DNA of 64,000 bases from Erythrobacter colymbi (GCF_002155685.1 NZ_MUYK01000002.1:639288-703287); one strand, 5' to 3'. Shown: positions 21,177 to 31,014, counted from the first letter of the stretch. Program-made: numbers and translations. The notes: generated by a model not told the origin, from the sequence alone.

Positions 21177-22139
21177 ATGATCCAGACTGAAATGCAAATG
21201 CCGACCGCCGAGGGGGTGCGCGCTGCTGCGCGGGCCGTGGCCGCGATCCTTCCGCCGACCCCGCTGCTCCCCGTCGAGATCGGCGGGGTGCGCGCGTGGG
21301 TGAAGGCGGACAACCTGCAACCTATCGGCTCGTTCAAGATCAGGGGCGCGTGGTGGCGGCTGTCGAACCTGACGCCGGAAGAGCGCGCGGGCGGCGTGGT
21401 CGCGGTGTCATCGGGCAACCATGCGCAGGGTGTGGCGTGGAGCGCGCGGCGGCTCGGCATCCGCGCGACCATCGTCATGCCGCATGATGCGCCCGAGGTG
21501 AAACTGGCGAACACGAAGGCTTTGGGGGCCGAAGTGGTGCTCTATCAACGCCCCGGAGAGGACCGCGATGCGGTGGCCGCCGGGCTGATTGCGCAGAACG
21601 GCGGCACGCTGGTGCACGCTTTCGGCGATCCTTGGGTGATCGAGGGACAGGGCAGCGCCGCGATCGAGATCGCCGCGCAGCTCGGCCATGCGCCTTCGCG
21701 CATTGTCGCCTGCTGCGGGGGCGGCGGGCTGACCGCCGGGCTTTCGCTCGGGGCGCCGGAGAGCGCGGTCCATCCGGTCGAGCCGGTGGGCTGGGACATG
21801 GTCGGGCAGGCGCTGGCCGCGGGCGAGCTTGTCCATGCCGCGCCCGATGCGCCCAAGACGATCTGCGACGCGCTCCAGCCCAATGTCACCAAGCCGATCA
21901 ACCTCGCGGTGCTGCGTGGCCGGTCAGAGCCGGGCGTGACCGTCACCGACGAGGAGGTGCGCGCGGCGCAGCGCTTTGCCTTTGCCAACCTGCGGCTGGT
22001 GGTCGAACCCGGCGGCGCGGCGGCGCTGGCGGCGGCGCTGGCGGGCAAGGTGCCGGTGGATGCGGACACGGTGATCATGCTCACCGGCGGCAATGCCGAT
22101 CCGGCGGCCTTCGCGGCGACGATCGCAGGGGCGTCCTGA
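21177..22139 (+). CDS. Threonine/serine dehydratase-like PLP enzyme
   Basis: 320-residue fold II PLP enzyme. PLP lysine Lys54 in GSFKIRG, SSGNHAQG, and the phosphate loop CGGGGLTAG. It deaminates threonine or serine to 2-oxobutyrate or pyruvate; it may also act as a racemase, as many family members do. It is a catabolic-length form without the regulatory ACT domain of biosynthetic IlvA. It is divergent from the polyamine operon. Confidence 0.92.
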   Translation: MIQTEMQMPTAEGVRAAARAVAAILPPTPLLPVEIGGVRAWVKADNLQPIGSFKIRGAWWRLSNLTPEERAGGVVAVSSGNHAQGVAWSARRLGIRATIVMPHDAPEVKLANTKALGAEVVLYQRPGEDRDAVAAGLIAQNGGTLVHAFGDPWVIEGQGSAAIEIAAQLGHAPSRIVACCGGGGLTAGLSLGAPESAVHPVEPVGWDMVGQALAAGELVHAAPDAPKTICDALQPNVTKPINLAVLRGRSEPGVTVTDEEVRAAQRFAFANLRLVVEPGGAAALAAALAGKVPVDADTVIMLTGGNADPAAFAATIAGAS

Positions 22140-22166
22140 CAGGCTCTCGCCGCGCGCCAGCGCCCG

Positions 22167-22206
22167 CCAGACCCCCTCCAGACCCCCGCCAGACCCGTCC
22201 AGACCC
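22167..22206. repeat. Short tandem repeat CCAGACCC x4
   Basis: CCAGACCC occurs at 22167, 22178, 22189 and 22199, a spacing of 11, 11 and 10 bases, directly after the dehydratase stop and 26 bases before the parS site. The near-helical spacing could place protein contacts on one face of the DNA. It is not CRISPR-like (unit too short). Confidence 0.5.
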
Positions 22207-22231
22207 CTGTTCGCGGAGGGTTAGCGACAGG

Positions 22232-22245
22232 GTTTCACGTGAAAC
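22232..22245. other. parS centromere site (ParB binding)
   Basis: The perfect 14-bp palindrome GTTTCACGTGAAAC, followed by A, matches the conserved ParB target TGTTTCACGTGAAACA except at the first base. It lies in an intergenic stretch between the dehydratase and the DEAD-box helicase. parS sites cluster near the chromosome origin in bacteria, so this suggests the window is origin-proximal. No other match was seen. Confidence 0.85.
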
Positions 22246-22413
22246 ACGGCGAATTTCGCATCTGCGAAGTTTTCGCGCGCCAAAAACGCGGAATGCGCGT
22301 ATGGGGCGCCCTCGCACAGGCGGGCCTTGTCGGCTTTTCGCCTCTTATTACCCGGAACAGCCGCGCCTACCGCAACGGGCCTCTTGCGCCGTTCCCGACG
22401 AGTTTGCCTCCCC

Positions 22414-24207
22414 ATGACATTCCCCGCCCTGCCCGCCACCATCGAAGCCGCCCTTGCCGAGCGCGGCTATGCCGCTGCCACCCCCGTCCAGGCCGAGGTG
22501 CTGCGTCCCGAAGCGGCGGGGCGCGATCTGGTCGTCTCGGCCCAGACCGGCTCGGGCAAGACGGTTGCCTTCGGCCTTGCGATGGTGCCGGAACTGCTTG
22601 GTTCGGAAGGGAAAATCGGCTTCGTCGAAGCGCCGCGCGCGCTCGTCATCACCCCCACCCGCGAGCTCGCCCTGCAGGTCAGCCGCGAGCTCGAATGGCT
22701 CTACCAGCGCACCGGCGCCCGCGTGGCGACCTGTGTCGGCGGCATGAACCCCTCGGCCGAGCGCAAGGTGCTCCACTCCGGCCCCGCCATCGTGGTCGGC
22801 ACCCCGGGCCGGTTGCGCGACCACTTCGAGCGCGGGGCGCTCGATCTCTCGCAGCTCGCCGTTGCGGTGCTCGACGAGGCGGACGAAATGCTCGACATGG
22901 GCTTCCGCGAAGAGCTTGAAGCGATCCTCGACGCGACGCCAGAAACGCGCCGTACCCTGTTGTTTTCGGCCACAATGCCGCGCCCGATCGAAGCCCTCGC
23001 CCGGCGCTACCAGCACGAGGCGCTGCGCATCGCCACCATCTCCGAAGGCGACCGCGGGCATGGCGATATCGCCTATCAGGCGGTCACCGTCTCCCCGCCC
23101 GAGGTCGAGAATGCGGTGGTCAACCTGCTGCGCTTCCACGAGGCGGAAACCGCAATCCTGTTCTGCGCCACGCGCGAGAAGGTGCGGCACCTGCACGCGA
23201 CCCTGCAGGAGCGCGGCTTTGCGGTCGTGGCGCTCTCGGGCGAACATTCGCAATCCGAGCGTAATCAGGCACTTCAGGCCCTGCGCGATGGCCGCGCCCG
23301 GGTCTGCGTCGCCACCGATGTCGCCGCGCGCGGGATCGACCTGCCGACGCTGAGCCTGGTCGTTCATGTTGAAATCCCCCGCGATGTCGAGACCCTGCAG
23401 CACCGCTCGGGCCGCACCGGGCGCGCAGGGCGCAAGGGGATCGCGGTGCTGATCGTGCCCTTCTCCGCCCGCCGGCGGGTCGATGCGATGCTGAACCGCG
23501 CGCGGATCAATGCCGAGTGGCAGGACGTGCCCGACCGCGAAATGATCGCCCACCGCGACCGCGAGCGCCTGCTGGGCAAGCTGCTCGCCCCGACCGAATT
23601 CGACGAAGCCGATCGCGAGCTTGCCCACCAGCTGCTCGAGGAACGCAGCCCCGAGGATATCGCCGCGATGCTCGTCCAGGCGCACCGCGCGCGGATGCCC
23701 GAGCCTGAGGAAATCGCCGCCAACACCAGCGAAGCGCAGAAGGAACGCCACCGCCCCGGCTTCGAGGACACCGTGTGGTTCCGCATGGACATCGGCCGCA
23801 GCGTCGGGGCCGACCCGCGCTGGCTGCTGCCCCTGATCTGCCGCCGCGGGCACATCACCCGTAACGAGATCGGCGCGATCCGCATCGGGCAGGCCGAGAC
23901 CTACTTCCAGATTCCCCGCGCCATCGCCGACAAGTATGCGGCCTCCGCCGCGCGCACGGCCGAGGCGCAGGGTGACGAGGAAGTGGTTCACATCGAGCGC
24001 TCCGACGCCGGCCCGCGCGAGGCGGCACGCACCAACCGCCAGCGCCGCCCCTCGCGCAGCAGCGCCGACAACGCCTTCGTCAAGGCCAAGCCGCCCGCAC
24101 GCGGCTTCGCCAAGCCCGGCGCGGGTCCCAAGCCCGGCCAGAAACCGGGCCAGAAACCGAGCAAGCCTGCCCACCACAAGCACAAGCGCAAGTTCAAGCA
24201 GCCCTGA
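22414..24207 (+). CDS. DEAD-box RNA helicase with DbpA-like RNA-binding domain
   Basis: 597 residues from ATG 22414. Q motif around TPVQAEVL, Walker A AQTGSGKT (43-50), DEAD at 154-157, LLFSATMPRP, and HRSGRTGRAGRKG in the second RecA domain. Residues about 450-510 form a DbpA-type RNA-binding domain (VWFRMDIGRSVGADPRWLLP), then a basic, Pro/Lys-rich tail. It acts in ribosome assembly, RNA decay or cold response like DeaD/CsdA. The frame is open upstream to 22327 across the region just after parS, but the Q-motif spacing supports 22414. Confidence 0.94.
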   Translation: MTFPALPATIEAALAERGYAAATPVQAEVLRPEAAGRDLVVSAQTGSGKTVAFGLAMVPELLGSEGKIGFVEAPRALVITPTRELALQVSRELEWLYQRTGARVATCVGGMNPSAERKVLHSGPAIVVGTPGRLRDHFERGALDLSQLAVAVLDEADEMLDMGFREELEAILDATPETRRTLLFSATMPRPIEALARRYQHEALRIATISEGDRGHGDIAYQAVTVSPPEVENAVVNLLRFHEAETAILFCATREKVRHLHATLQERGFAVVALSGEHSQSERNQALQALRDGRARVCVATDVAARGIDLPTLSLVVHVEIPRDVETLQHRSGRTGRAGRKGIAVLIVPFSARRRVDAMLNRARINAEWQDVPDREMIAHRDRERLLGKLLAPTEFDEADRELAHQLLEERSPEDIAAMLVQAHRARMPEPEEIAANTSEAQKERHRPGFEDTVWFRMDIGRSVGADPRWLLPLICRRGHITRNEIGAIRIGQAETYFQIPRAIADKYAASAARTAEAQGDEEVVHIERSDAGPREAARTNRQRRPSRSSADNAFVKAKPPARGFAKPGAGPKPGQKPGQKPSKPAHHKHKRKFKQP

Positions 24208-24313
24208 GGGGGGGCAAAGGGGCACTTGAACTCGGGTTAGTCACGAAGTTACACGGTCTTAAGCGGTGCGGTGATAGGCCGCGTCGCTCCACCTCCGACC
24301 GAGTGCCCACCCG

Positions 24314-25495
24314 ATGTCCGACAGCCTGCCCGCAAGGGCGCTCGCCCCGCTCGCCTACCATCAGGACGTGATCGCCTATCTCAAGCGCGCCGAGCGGCAC
24401 GCGTGGGAGTGGTCGGCCTCGGATCTGGTCGCGCCGGAGGTGGCCGAAGTGCGCGAGGCGATGCTGCGCGACACCTACCGTCTCGAACCGCAGGGCCACC
24501 CCGCGGTGTTCGAGGCCTGCCACACCGCGATGGAACGCCTCGGGATCGCGGCGCCGGTGACGCTCTATCAGGCGAACGACGGCACGATGAACGCCTCGCT
24601 CGTCCATGTGCCGGGCGAGATCCACCTGGTGTTCTTCGGCCCGATCCTCGAGAAGCTCTCGCCCGACGAGCTGCTCGCGCTGATGGGGCACGAGCTGTCG
24701 CACTACCTGCTGTGGTCGATGGACGAGCGCGCCTATTACCGCGCCTCGCGCGTGTTCGACCACGCCCTGTCCTATCCCGACGCGCGCCCCTCGCACAGCG
24801 AGACCGCGCGGCTCTTCAGCCTGAACACCGAGCTCTTCGCCGATCGCGGCGCGGCGATCGCGGCGGGCTCTCCGGGGCCGGCGGTGGCGGTGCTGGTCAA
24901 GGTGATGACGGGTCTCACCAATGTCGATCCCGAGGCCTATCTGCGCCAGGCGCAGGAGGTGGAGGCTTCCAGCGGCAAATCGCGCGGGATGTCGCATCCC
25001 GAGGCATACCTGCGGGCCCGCGCGCTCCAGCTGTGGTGGGCCGATGATCCCGATCTGCCCGCATGGCTTGAAAAGCAGCTGCAAGGCCCGCTCTCGATCG
25101 AGGCGCTCGACCTGCTCGGCCAGAGCCGTCTTACGGATATGACCCGCGGCTTCCTCGCGCGGTTCATGGCCGAACTGGCGGTTGCCAGCGAGGAGATCGA
25201 CACCCAGCTGCGTGCGGTCTTTCCCGATTTCGGGTGCAGCGCCGAGGCCCCGCTCGACCTCGCCGAGATCGGCGTCGAGCGGATCGACGATGCCACCCGC
25301 GACTATTTCATCGCGCTGATGTTCGACCTTGCCATGGCCGATCCCGACGCGACCGAGGCGAGCATGCTCGCCGCCGCCAAGATCGCCGCGGCGATGGGCG
25401 CGAGCGAGCGGCTGAATGCGGCGCTGCGGCGCGATCTCAAATGGACCAAGGCCCGCGCCGACCGGCTGGTGGCACAGGCGGCGAAGGCAGCATGA
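24314..25495 (+). CDS. M48-like zinc metallopeptidase, cytosolic
   Basis: 393 residues. Zinc motif HELSH at 126-130 with the third ligand candidate Glu173 in LNTELFADRGAA. No signal peptide or membrane helix is visible, unlike HtpX- or BepA-type M48 proteins. The N-terminal part and the C-terminal helical region (about 230-393) have no clear family. Its stop overlaps the start of the giant helicase gene (ATGA), so the two are translated together. It may process the helicase, the pseudokinase domain or a partner protein; all of that is inference. Confidence 0.87.
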   Translation: MSDSLPARALAPLAYHQDVIAYLKRAERHAWEWSASDLVAPEVAEVREAMLRDTYRLEPQGHPAVFEACHTAMERLGIAAPVTLYQANDGTMNASLVHVPGEIHLVFFGPILEKLSPDELLALMGHELSHYLLWSMDERAYYRASRVFDHALSYPDARPSHSETARLFSLNTELFADRGAAIAAGSPGPAVAVLVKVMTGLTNVDPEAYLRQAQEVEASSGKSRGMSHPEAYLRARALQLWWADDPDLPAWLEKQLQGPLSIEALDLLGQSRLTDMTRGFLARFMAELAVASEEIDTQLRAVFPDFGCSAEAPLDLAEIGVERIDDATRDYFIALMFDLAMADPDATEASMLAAAKIAAAMGASERLNAALRRDLKWTKARADRLVAQAAKAA

Positions 25496-28400
25496 GCAGC
25501 GAAATGCACGACGAGACCGGCCTCCCCTCCGCGCCCGCCGCACCTGCACCTGCCCGCCTGCTGCGCGCGGTGCTGGCCGACGGCAACCGCCTGACGCCCG
25601 ACGATCTCGTCCACGCCATGCTCGGCCTGATGCGCGAGGTGGCGGGCCTCCACGCCCAGGGCCGCGTCGCGCAGATCGGGCTCGACAGCGTGATCGAGAA
25701 CGAGGACGGGCAGCTTGCCCTCGCCAATCCCGCCGGCGTGCCCCCGCGCGGCAATCTCAAGGCGATCCACGCGGTGCAGCCGCAGGTCTCGAGCGCGCTC
25801 AAGCTGGTGGGCAATTACCGCGTCACGCAGGACGAGGAGCTCGGCACCAAGGTCGACGATCTGATGGTGCTCGACGGCGATGCGCCCGAGCCCAAACATC
25901 CCGCCTTCATCACCGGCCTGCGCAGCTGGGAGACCGTGCTCGGCCACCATGACGAGATCACCGACGTGTTCCAGCTCGGCATGGTCATGGCCGCGCTGGC
26001 CTGCGGGATCGATGTCGAGGACGCCAAGGATCTCCAGCGCTTCTCGATGAACCGCGACAACCTGTTCGCCATCGCCCCGCGCCTGCATCCGGTGCTCGCC
26101 TCGCTGATCCTCGAGGCGACGCAGCTCAACCGTCACGAGCGCGCCAAGGATGTCGCCGAACTCGCCCAGCGGCTCGATACCTGGCGCGACCAGCCGACCA
26201 GCATCGATGTCGAGCGGGTGCTGGCCGAGGCGACCGGCGTGCCCGGACGGCGCACCGCGGTGCTCAGCCACCTGCGCGACCGCCTGTTCGACCTCTCGCG
26301 CCGCAACCGCCTGATCCACTTCCGCCCGACGCAGAGCTCGATCAATTTCACCGATGCCAGCATCCCGATCGTGATGCGCATCGAAAGCGTGCGCGCCGAT
26401 GCGCTGTGCACGTGGAAGGGCGCCTTCACCAAGGACGTGCTGGGGGGCAAGTCGGTCCCGCTCAACCGCTGGCTCCGGTTCGAGGACCAGCCGCAGATCC
26501 CCTCGCAGATCGACCGGATCATCCAGGAAAACCGCCGCAACAGGAACGAATACGGCTTCTCCAGCTTGCGCCTGACGGTCGCCTTCCTCCACTGGCACAA
26601 CCTGAGGGAAGCCCCCGAGGAGCGCATCAGTTCGCCCCTTCTGTGGCTGCCGGTCGAGGTGACCAAGCGCAAGGGCGTGCGCGACCAGTATGTGATGAGC
26701 TGCCCGGAGACCGTCGCCGAGTTCAACCCGGCGCTACGCCACATGCTGCGCCAGCTCTATGCGATCGAGCTGCCCGAGACGGTCGATCTTGCCCAGACCC
26801 CGATCGAGGCGGTGCACGAGGTGATCCGCCGCCAGATCCACCAGAGCGAGCCCGGCGTGCGGCTGGAGTTGCAGGAGCGTCCGGCGATCCGCCTGATCCT
26901 CCAGCGCGCGGTCGCCCGCGTGAACAAGTTCAACCGCCGCCGCCCCGGCGCGCGCGAGACGATCAGCGCCAAGGCCGAATTCAGCTATGCGCGCGACGAT
27001 TACCGCCCGCTCGGCCTCGCCCTGTTCGAGAAATTCGTGAAGCCCGATCCGCTGCCGCAGCGCATCGCCACCGGCGGGGGCTACACCCCCAAGCGCGAGC
27101 TGATGGTCGCCGAGACCGAGAGCCAGGCCTATGGCAAGGCCGGCGGCGAGGGACACAAGTACAGTTGGGAGATCGACTGCACCTGCGTCACCCTCGCCAA
27201 CTTCAACTACAAGAAGATGTCGCTGGTGCGCGATTACAACGCGCTGATCGACACGCCCGAGGTGCAGCCCGCCTTCGATCAGGTCTTCTCGATCGAGCCG
27301 CGGCCTTTCGTCGAGGAAGCGCCGCCGCCGATCCCGCCCGCCGAGCAGTGGGGCGTGGTGGCGAGCGATGCGACGCAGGACCAGGCGGTCGCCTTTGCGC
27401 GCACGGGTCGCAGCTACATCATCCAGGGCCCGCCGGGCACGGGCAAATCGCAGACCATCACCAACCTGATCGCCGACTATGCCGGGCAAGGCAAACGCGT
27501 GCTGTTCGTGTGCGAGAAGCGCGCGGCGCTCGACGTGGTGTATCACCGTCTGGGGCAGGCGGGGCTCGATGGCCTTGCGACGATCATCCACGACGCGCAG
27601 GACGACAAGAAGGCGTTCATCGCCGATCTGGCCGACCATTACGAGCGCTGGGGCCGCACGCCCGATGGCCTCGCCGATGCCCAGGCCGCCCGCGCGCAGA
27701 CCGTGGCGGCGCTGAGCGAGCATCTGAAGCAGATCGCCGCGTTCGAGGCCGCCGTGGGCGCGGCCGATGCGGCGAGCGGTGCGCTGCCCCTGCGCGATCT
27801 GGTGCGCCGGGCTGCCGCGCTCCCGCCTCCACCGCAGGGCATGGGCGCCGCCGCGCGCGAAGCCCTGCCCTCGCTCGCGCAATGGGACAGCCAGCGCGAC
27901 ATGGCCGCCCGCGCCTTCCGCGCCTTCCGCGAGCTTGCGGGAGCGCCCAACCTCGCCTCGCACCCCTTCGCCCGCCTGCGTGCAGACGTGCTGCTGCGCG
28001 AGCGGCCCTATTCCGAGGTCGAGGCTGCGCTCGGCGCGATCGAGGCGCTGCTCCAGCGGCTCGACCCGCTGCTGGCGGACGAGGCAACGCCGCTATCGGG
28101 CGACACGCTGCTCGGCGAAGCGAGCGAGGCGGCGCTGCTGGCCGGAATGCTGGTCGAGACCGGCCTTGCCCGCTCGCCCGGGCTGCTCGATCCGGTTTCG
28201 CCCGAGACCCTCGCCTTGCAGACCGATCTTGCCGCCATCGCCACGCTCGAAGCCGCGCAGGCTGCGGCGGAGAAGGATGCGAAGGGCTGGCACGATCCGC
28301 TCAGCCCCGCCGACACCGCCGCCGCGCTGGAACTGGCGCGCGCCAAGGAAGGTTCGTTCCTCGCGGTGTTCAGCGGCGCTTGGCGGACGCTGAAGGCGAC

Positions 28401-31005
28401 GGTGCAGGCGCGTTACGACTTCGCGGGCCATGCGGTCCGGCCCAAGATCACCGCCGTGCTCGAACAGCTGGCCGCGCTGCATCAGGCGCGCGGCAACCTC
28501 GAGACCGCCCGCACCGCGCTCGCCCAGCGGCTCGGCACGCCCGATCTGCCCGCCATGCTCGCGCTGCGCGCGCAGCTTGTCGCCAGCACCCCGGCCCGCC
28601 CGAGCGCGCGGATGCTGGAGCTGGCGCGCACGGCCGAAGGCCAGACGCTCCTCGCCCGGATCGCGCAAGGCGCAGCGGCGATGGACGCGCTTGCCGACCA
28701 GTGCGCAGCCTTGCTCGACCAGCCCGAATTCTTCACCCTCGACGAGATCGGCGAGACCCTGCGCGATCTGCGCGAAAGCCTCGAGGATCTGCCTGACCTT
28801 CTCCCCCACCTCACGCCGGTCCACGCGGCGCCTCGTGCCGTGGCGGCCACCCTCACCCGCCTGCCGATGTCGCTTTCGGCGATCGAGGCGCTGATCGTCG
28901 ACGAGGAGATCGCGGGCCGCGAGCGCGCGCATCCGGATATCCGCCGCTTCGATATCGACCGGATGATCGGCCTCTCCCGCCGTGCCGCCGCCGCGCGCGA
29001 GTTGCTGCGCGACCAGAACGCCGCCGCGATCCGGGCGACGCTCCACCGCCAGTTCCGCGACAATGTGCGCATCTCGGAAACCTCGGTCACCCAGCTCGAC
29101 ACGGCAGGCCGCGAATTGAAGCGCATCTACGCCAATGGCCGCCGCGAGCTTGAGCACGAGTTCGGCAAGACCATGCGCTACAAGTCGATCCGCGAGCTGG
29201 CGAGCGCCGACAGCGGGCGGGTGGTCAACGACTTGAAGCCCGTGTGGCTGATGAGCCCGCTCTCGGTCTCGGACACCCTGCCGCTCCAGCCCGACCTGTT
29301 CGACGTGGTGATCTTCGACGAGGCGAGCCAGGTGCCGACCGAAGACGCCGTCCCTGCCCTGTGCCGCGCGCGGCAGGTGGTGATCGTGGGCGACGAGATG
29401 CAGCTGCCGCCCACCAGCTTCTTCAGCACTTCGCAGACCGACGAGGAGATGGAAGTCCTCGCCGAAGAGGATGGCGAGCGGATCGCGATCGTGCTCGATG
29501 CCGACAGCCTGCTTTCGCAAGCCGCGCGCAACCTGCCTGCGACACTGCTCGCCTGGCACTATCGCAGCCGGTTCGAAGCGCTGATCAGCTTCTCCAACGC
29601 CGCCTTCTACGCGGGCGAGCTGGTGACGATCCCCGACCGTTTGCTGCTGCGTCCGGCAGCGACGGACCGACCGCTGGTATCGGACGATGACGCGGCATGG
29701 ATCGCCGGGGCCGACAGCCTGCTCGCCGCGCCGATCACCACACACCGCATGGCCGACGGCGTCTACGAACGCCGCGCGAACCTGCCCGAGGCGCGCTACA
29801 TCGCGGGCGTGGTGCGCGAGCTGCTGCGCCGCCAGACCGGCCTCAGCATCGGCATCGTCGCCTTCTCCGAAGCCCAGCAATCCGAGATCGAGGACGCGCT
29901 CGAACGGCTCGCCGCCGAGGACGAGGCGTTCTCCGTGGCACTCACCCGCGAGATCGAGCGCGAGGAGGACGGGCAGTTCACCGGGCTGTTCGTCAAGAAT
30001 CTCGAAAACGTGCAGGGCGACGAGCGCGACATCATCCTGATGAGCGTGTGCTACGCCCCCGGCCCCGACGGGCGGATGGTGATGAATTTCGGCCCGATCA
30101 ACCAGCGCGGGGGCGAAAAGCGCCTCAACGTGATCTTCAGCCGCGCCAAGCGGCATATGGGGATCGTCAGCTCGATCCCGCCCGAGGCGATCACCAACGT
30201 CCACAACGACGGCGCCCGCGCGCTGCGCAGCTTCCTCGCCTATGCCGAGGCGCAGTCCGCGGGCGCGCAGGACAAGGCGCAGGCGGTGCTGGCGACGCTC
30301 AACCCCGATGCCGCACGCACTTTCGATGTACAGCTGCCCCCCGATCCGGTGCGCAGCGCCATCGCCGAGGCATTGCGGGCGCGCGGGCACGAGGTGCACG
30401 AGCATGTCGGCGGGGCGAGCTTCCGCTGCGACCTCGCGATCGTCGATCCGGCAGGCGGCGGCTATCGCCTCGCGGTGCTGCTCGACCGGGCCGGGACCGG
30501 CGCGAGTGCGATCGAGGAGCGTTTCGTGTTCCGCCCGGTGATCCTGCGCGCCTTCGGGTGGCGGGTGCTCGACGTGCCGGTCAGCAGCTGGCTGCGCAAC
30601 CGTGCGGGCGTGGTGGAACGGATCGAGCAGGAGCTGGCGCGCTCGAGCTGGGATCTGGCCGACCCCGATCCGCTGGCGGGCACGGGGATCGTCGCGGCAA
30701 CCTCGGCACCGGGCGTGGTGCAACCCTTCGCCGACGAGCAGCCGGTGGCGGAGGACGCCCCTGCCCCCGCCGAGCCGGAAGCCGCGTCCACCGAAGGCAT
30801 GACCGAATTCCGCCTCGTCGCGGGCAGCTCCAACAAGTTCTGGCGCGTGGGCGTGTTCGGCACCGATCTGGTGGTCGAATTCGGCCGTGTCGGCACCAAG
30901 GGCCAGCGCGTGGTCAAGAGCTACGAGGATGCTGAGCGCGCGCGGCGCGAGGCGACCAAGCTGACGCTCGAGAAGACCCGCAAGGGCTACGAGGAAGTCA
31001 GCTGA
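25492..31005 (+). CDS. Pseudokinase-DUF4011-SF1 helicase-Vsr-like-WGR giant protein
   Basis: 1837 residues. Residues about 20-235 follow a protein kinase layout (catalytic-loop position HAQGRVAQIGLD at 54, C-lobe DVFQLGMVMAALACG at 158) but lack the HRD and DFG acids, so a pseudokinase. DUF4011 starts near 255 (LFDLSRRNRLIHF). The SF1 helicase has Walker A GPPGTGKS at 646-653, DEAS at 1276, GDEMQLPPTSF near 1300, HYRSRFEALI at 1356 and VQGDERDIILMS at 1507. A Vsr/MTES_1575-like nuclease fold spans about 1610-1715 with Asp1647 kept, but the usual Glu-x-Asp strand reads LLD. A WGR domain occupies 1771-1837. Between the RecA motifs is a long helical insertion (about 740-1230). The probable role is nucleic-acid surveillance, repair or defence, inferred from the domains. 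Confidence 0.9.
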   Translation: MSSEMHDETGLPSAPAAPAPARLLRAVLADGNRLTPDDLVHAMLGLMREVAGLHAQGRVAQIGLDSVIENEDGQLALANPAGVPPRGNLKAIHAVQPQVSSALKLVGNYRVTQDEELGTKVDDLMVLDGDAPEPKHPAFITGLRSWETVLGHHDEITDVFQLGMVMAALACGIDVEDAKDLQRFSMNRDNLFAIAPRLHPVLASLILEATQLNRHERAKDVAELAQRLDTWRDQPTSIDVERVLAEATGVPGRRTAVLSHLRDRLFDLSRRNRLIHFRPTQSSINFTDASIPIVMRIESVRADALCTWKGAFTKDVLGGKSVPLNRWLRFEDQPQIPSQIDRIIQENRRNRNEYGFSSLRLTVAFLHWHNLREAPEERISSPLLWLPVEVTKRKGVRDQYVMSCPETVAEFNPALRHMLRQLYAIELPETVDLAQTPIEAVHEVIRRQIHQSEPGVRLELQERPAIRLILQRAVARVNKFNRRRPGARETISAKAEFSYARDDYRPLGLALFEKFVKPDPLPQRIATGGGYTPKRELMVAETESQAYGKAGGEGHKYSWEIDCTCVTLANFNYKKMSLVRDYNALIDTPEVQPAFDQVFSIEPRPFVEEAPPPIPPAEQWGVVASDATQDQAVAFARTGRSYIIQGPPGTGKSQTITNLIADYAGQGKRVLFVCEKRAALDVVYHRLGQAGLDGLATIIHDAQDDKKAFIADLADHYERWGRTPDGLADAQAARAQTVAALSEHLKQIAAFEAAVGAADAASGALPLRDLVRRAAALPPPPQGMGAAAREALPSLAQWDSQRDMAARAFRAFRELAGAPNLASHPFARLRADVLLRERPYSEVEAALGAIEALLQRLDPLLADEATPLSGDTLLGEASEAALLAGMLVETGLARSPGLLDPVSPETLALQTDLAAIATLEAAQAAAEKDAKGWHDPLSPADTAAALELARAKEGSFLAVFSGAWRTLKATVQARYDFAGHAVRPKITAVLEQLAALHQARGNLETARTALAQRLGTPDLPAMLALRAQLVASTPARPSARMLELARTAEGQTLLARIAQGAAAMDALADQCAALLDQPEFFTLDEIGETLRDLRESLEDLPDLLPHLTPVHAAPRAVAATLTRLPMSLSAIEALIVDEEIAGRERAHPDIRRFDIDRMIGLSRRAAAARELLRDQNAAAIRATLHRQFRDNVRISETSVTQLDTAGRELKRIYANGRRELEHEFGKTMRYKSIRELASADSGRVVNDLKPVWLMSPLSVSDTLPLQPDLFDVVIFDEASQVPTEDAVPALCRARQVVIVGDEMQLPPTSFFSTSQTDEEMEVLAEEDGERIAIVLDADSLLSQAARNLPATLLAWHYRSRFEALISFSNAAFYAGELVTIPDRLLLRPAATDRPLVSDDDAAWIAGADSLLAAPITTHRMADGVYERRANLPEARYIAGVVRELLRRQTGLSIGIVAFSEAQQSEIEDALERLAAEDEAFSVALTREIEREEDGQFTGLFVKNLENVQGDERDIILMSVCYAPGPDGRMVMNFGPINQRGGEKRLNVIFSRAKRHMGIVSSIPPEAITNVHNDGARALRSFLAYAEAQSAGAQDKAQAVLATLNPDAARTFDVQLPPDPVRSAIAEALRARGHEVHEHVGGASFRCDLAIVDPAGGGYRLAVLLDRAGTGASAIEERFVFRPVILRAFGWRVLDVPVSSWLRNRAGVVERIEQELARSSWDLADPDPLAGTGIVAATSAPGVVQPFADEQPVAEDAPAPAEPEAASTEGMTEFRLVAGSSNKFWRVGVFGTDLVVEFGRVGTKGQRVVKSYEDAERARREATKLTLEKTRKGYEEVS

Positions 31006-31014
31006 CGGGTCGCC

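Noticed and set aside
22164..22208. CCAGACCC repeats as a CRISPR array
   Set aside because: Units are 8 bases with 2-3 base gaps and there are no spacers or cas genes.
28093..30723. Open frame of 876 codons antisense to the helicase gene
   Set aside because: Shadow of a GC-rich gene; the plus strand carries ordered helicase motifs over the same bases.
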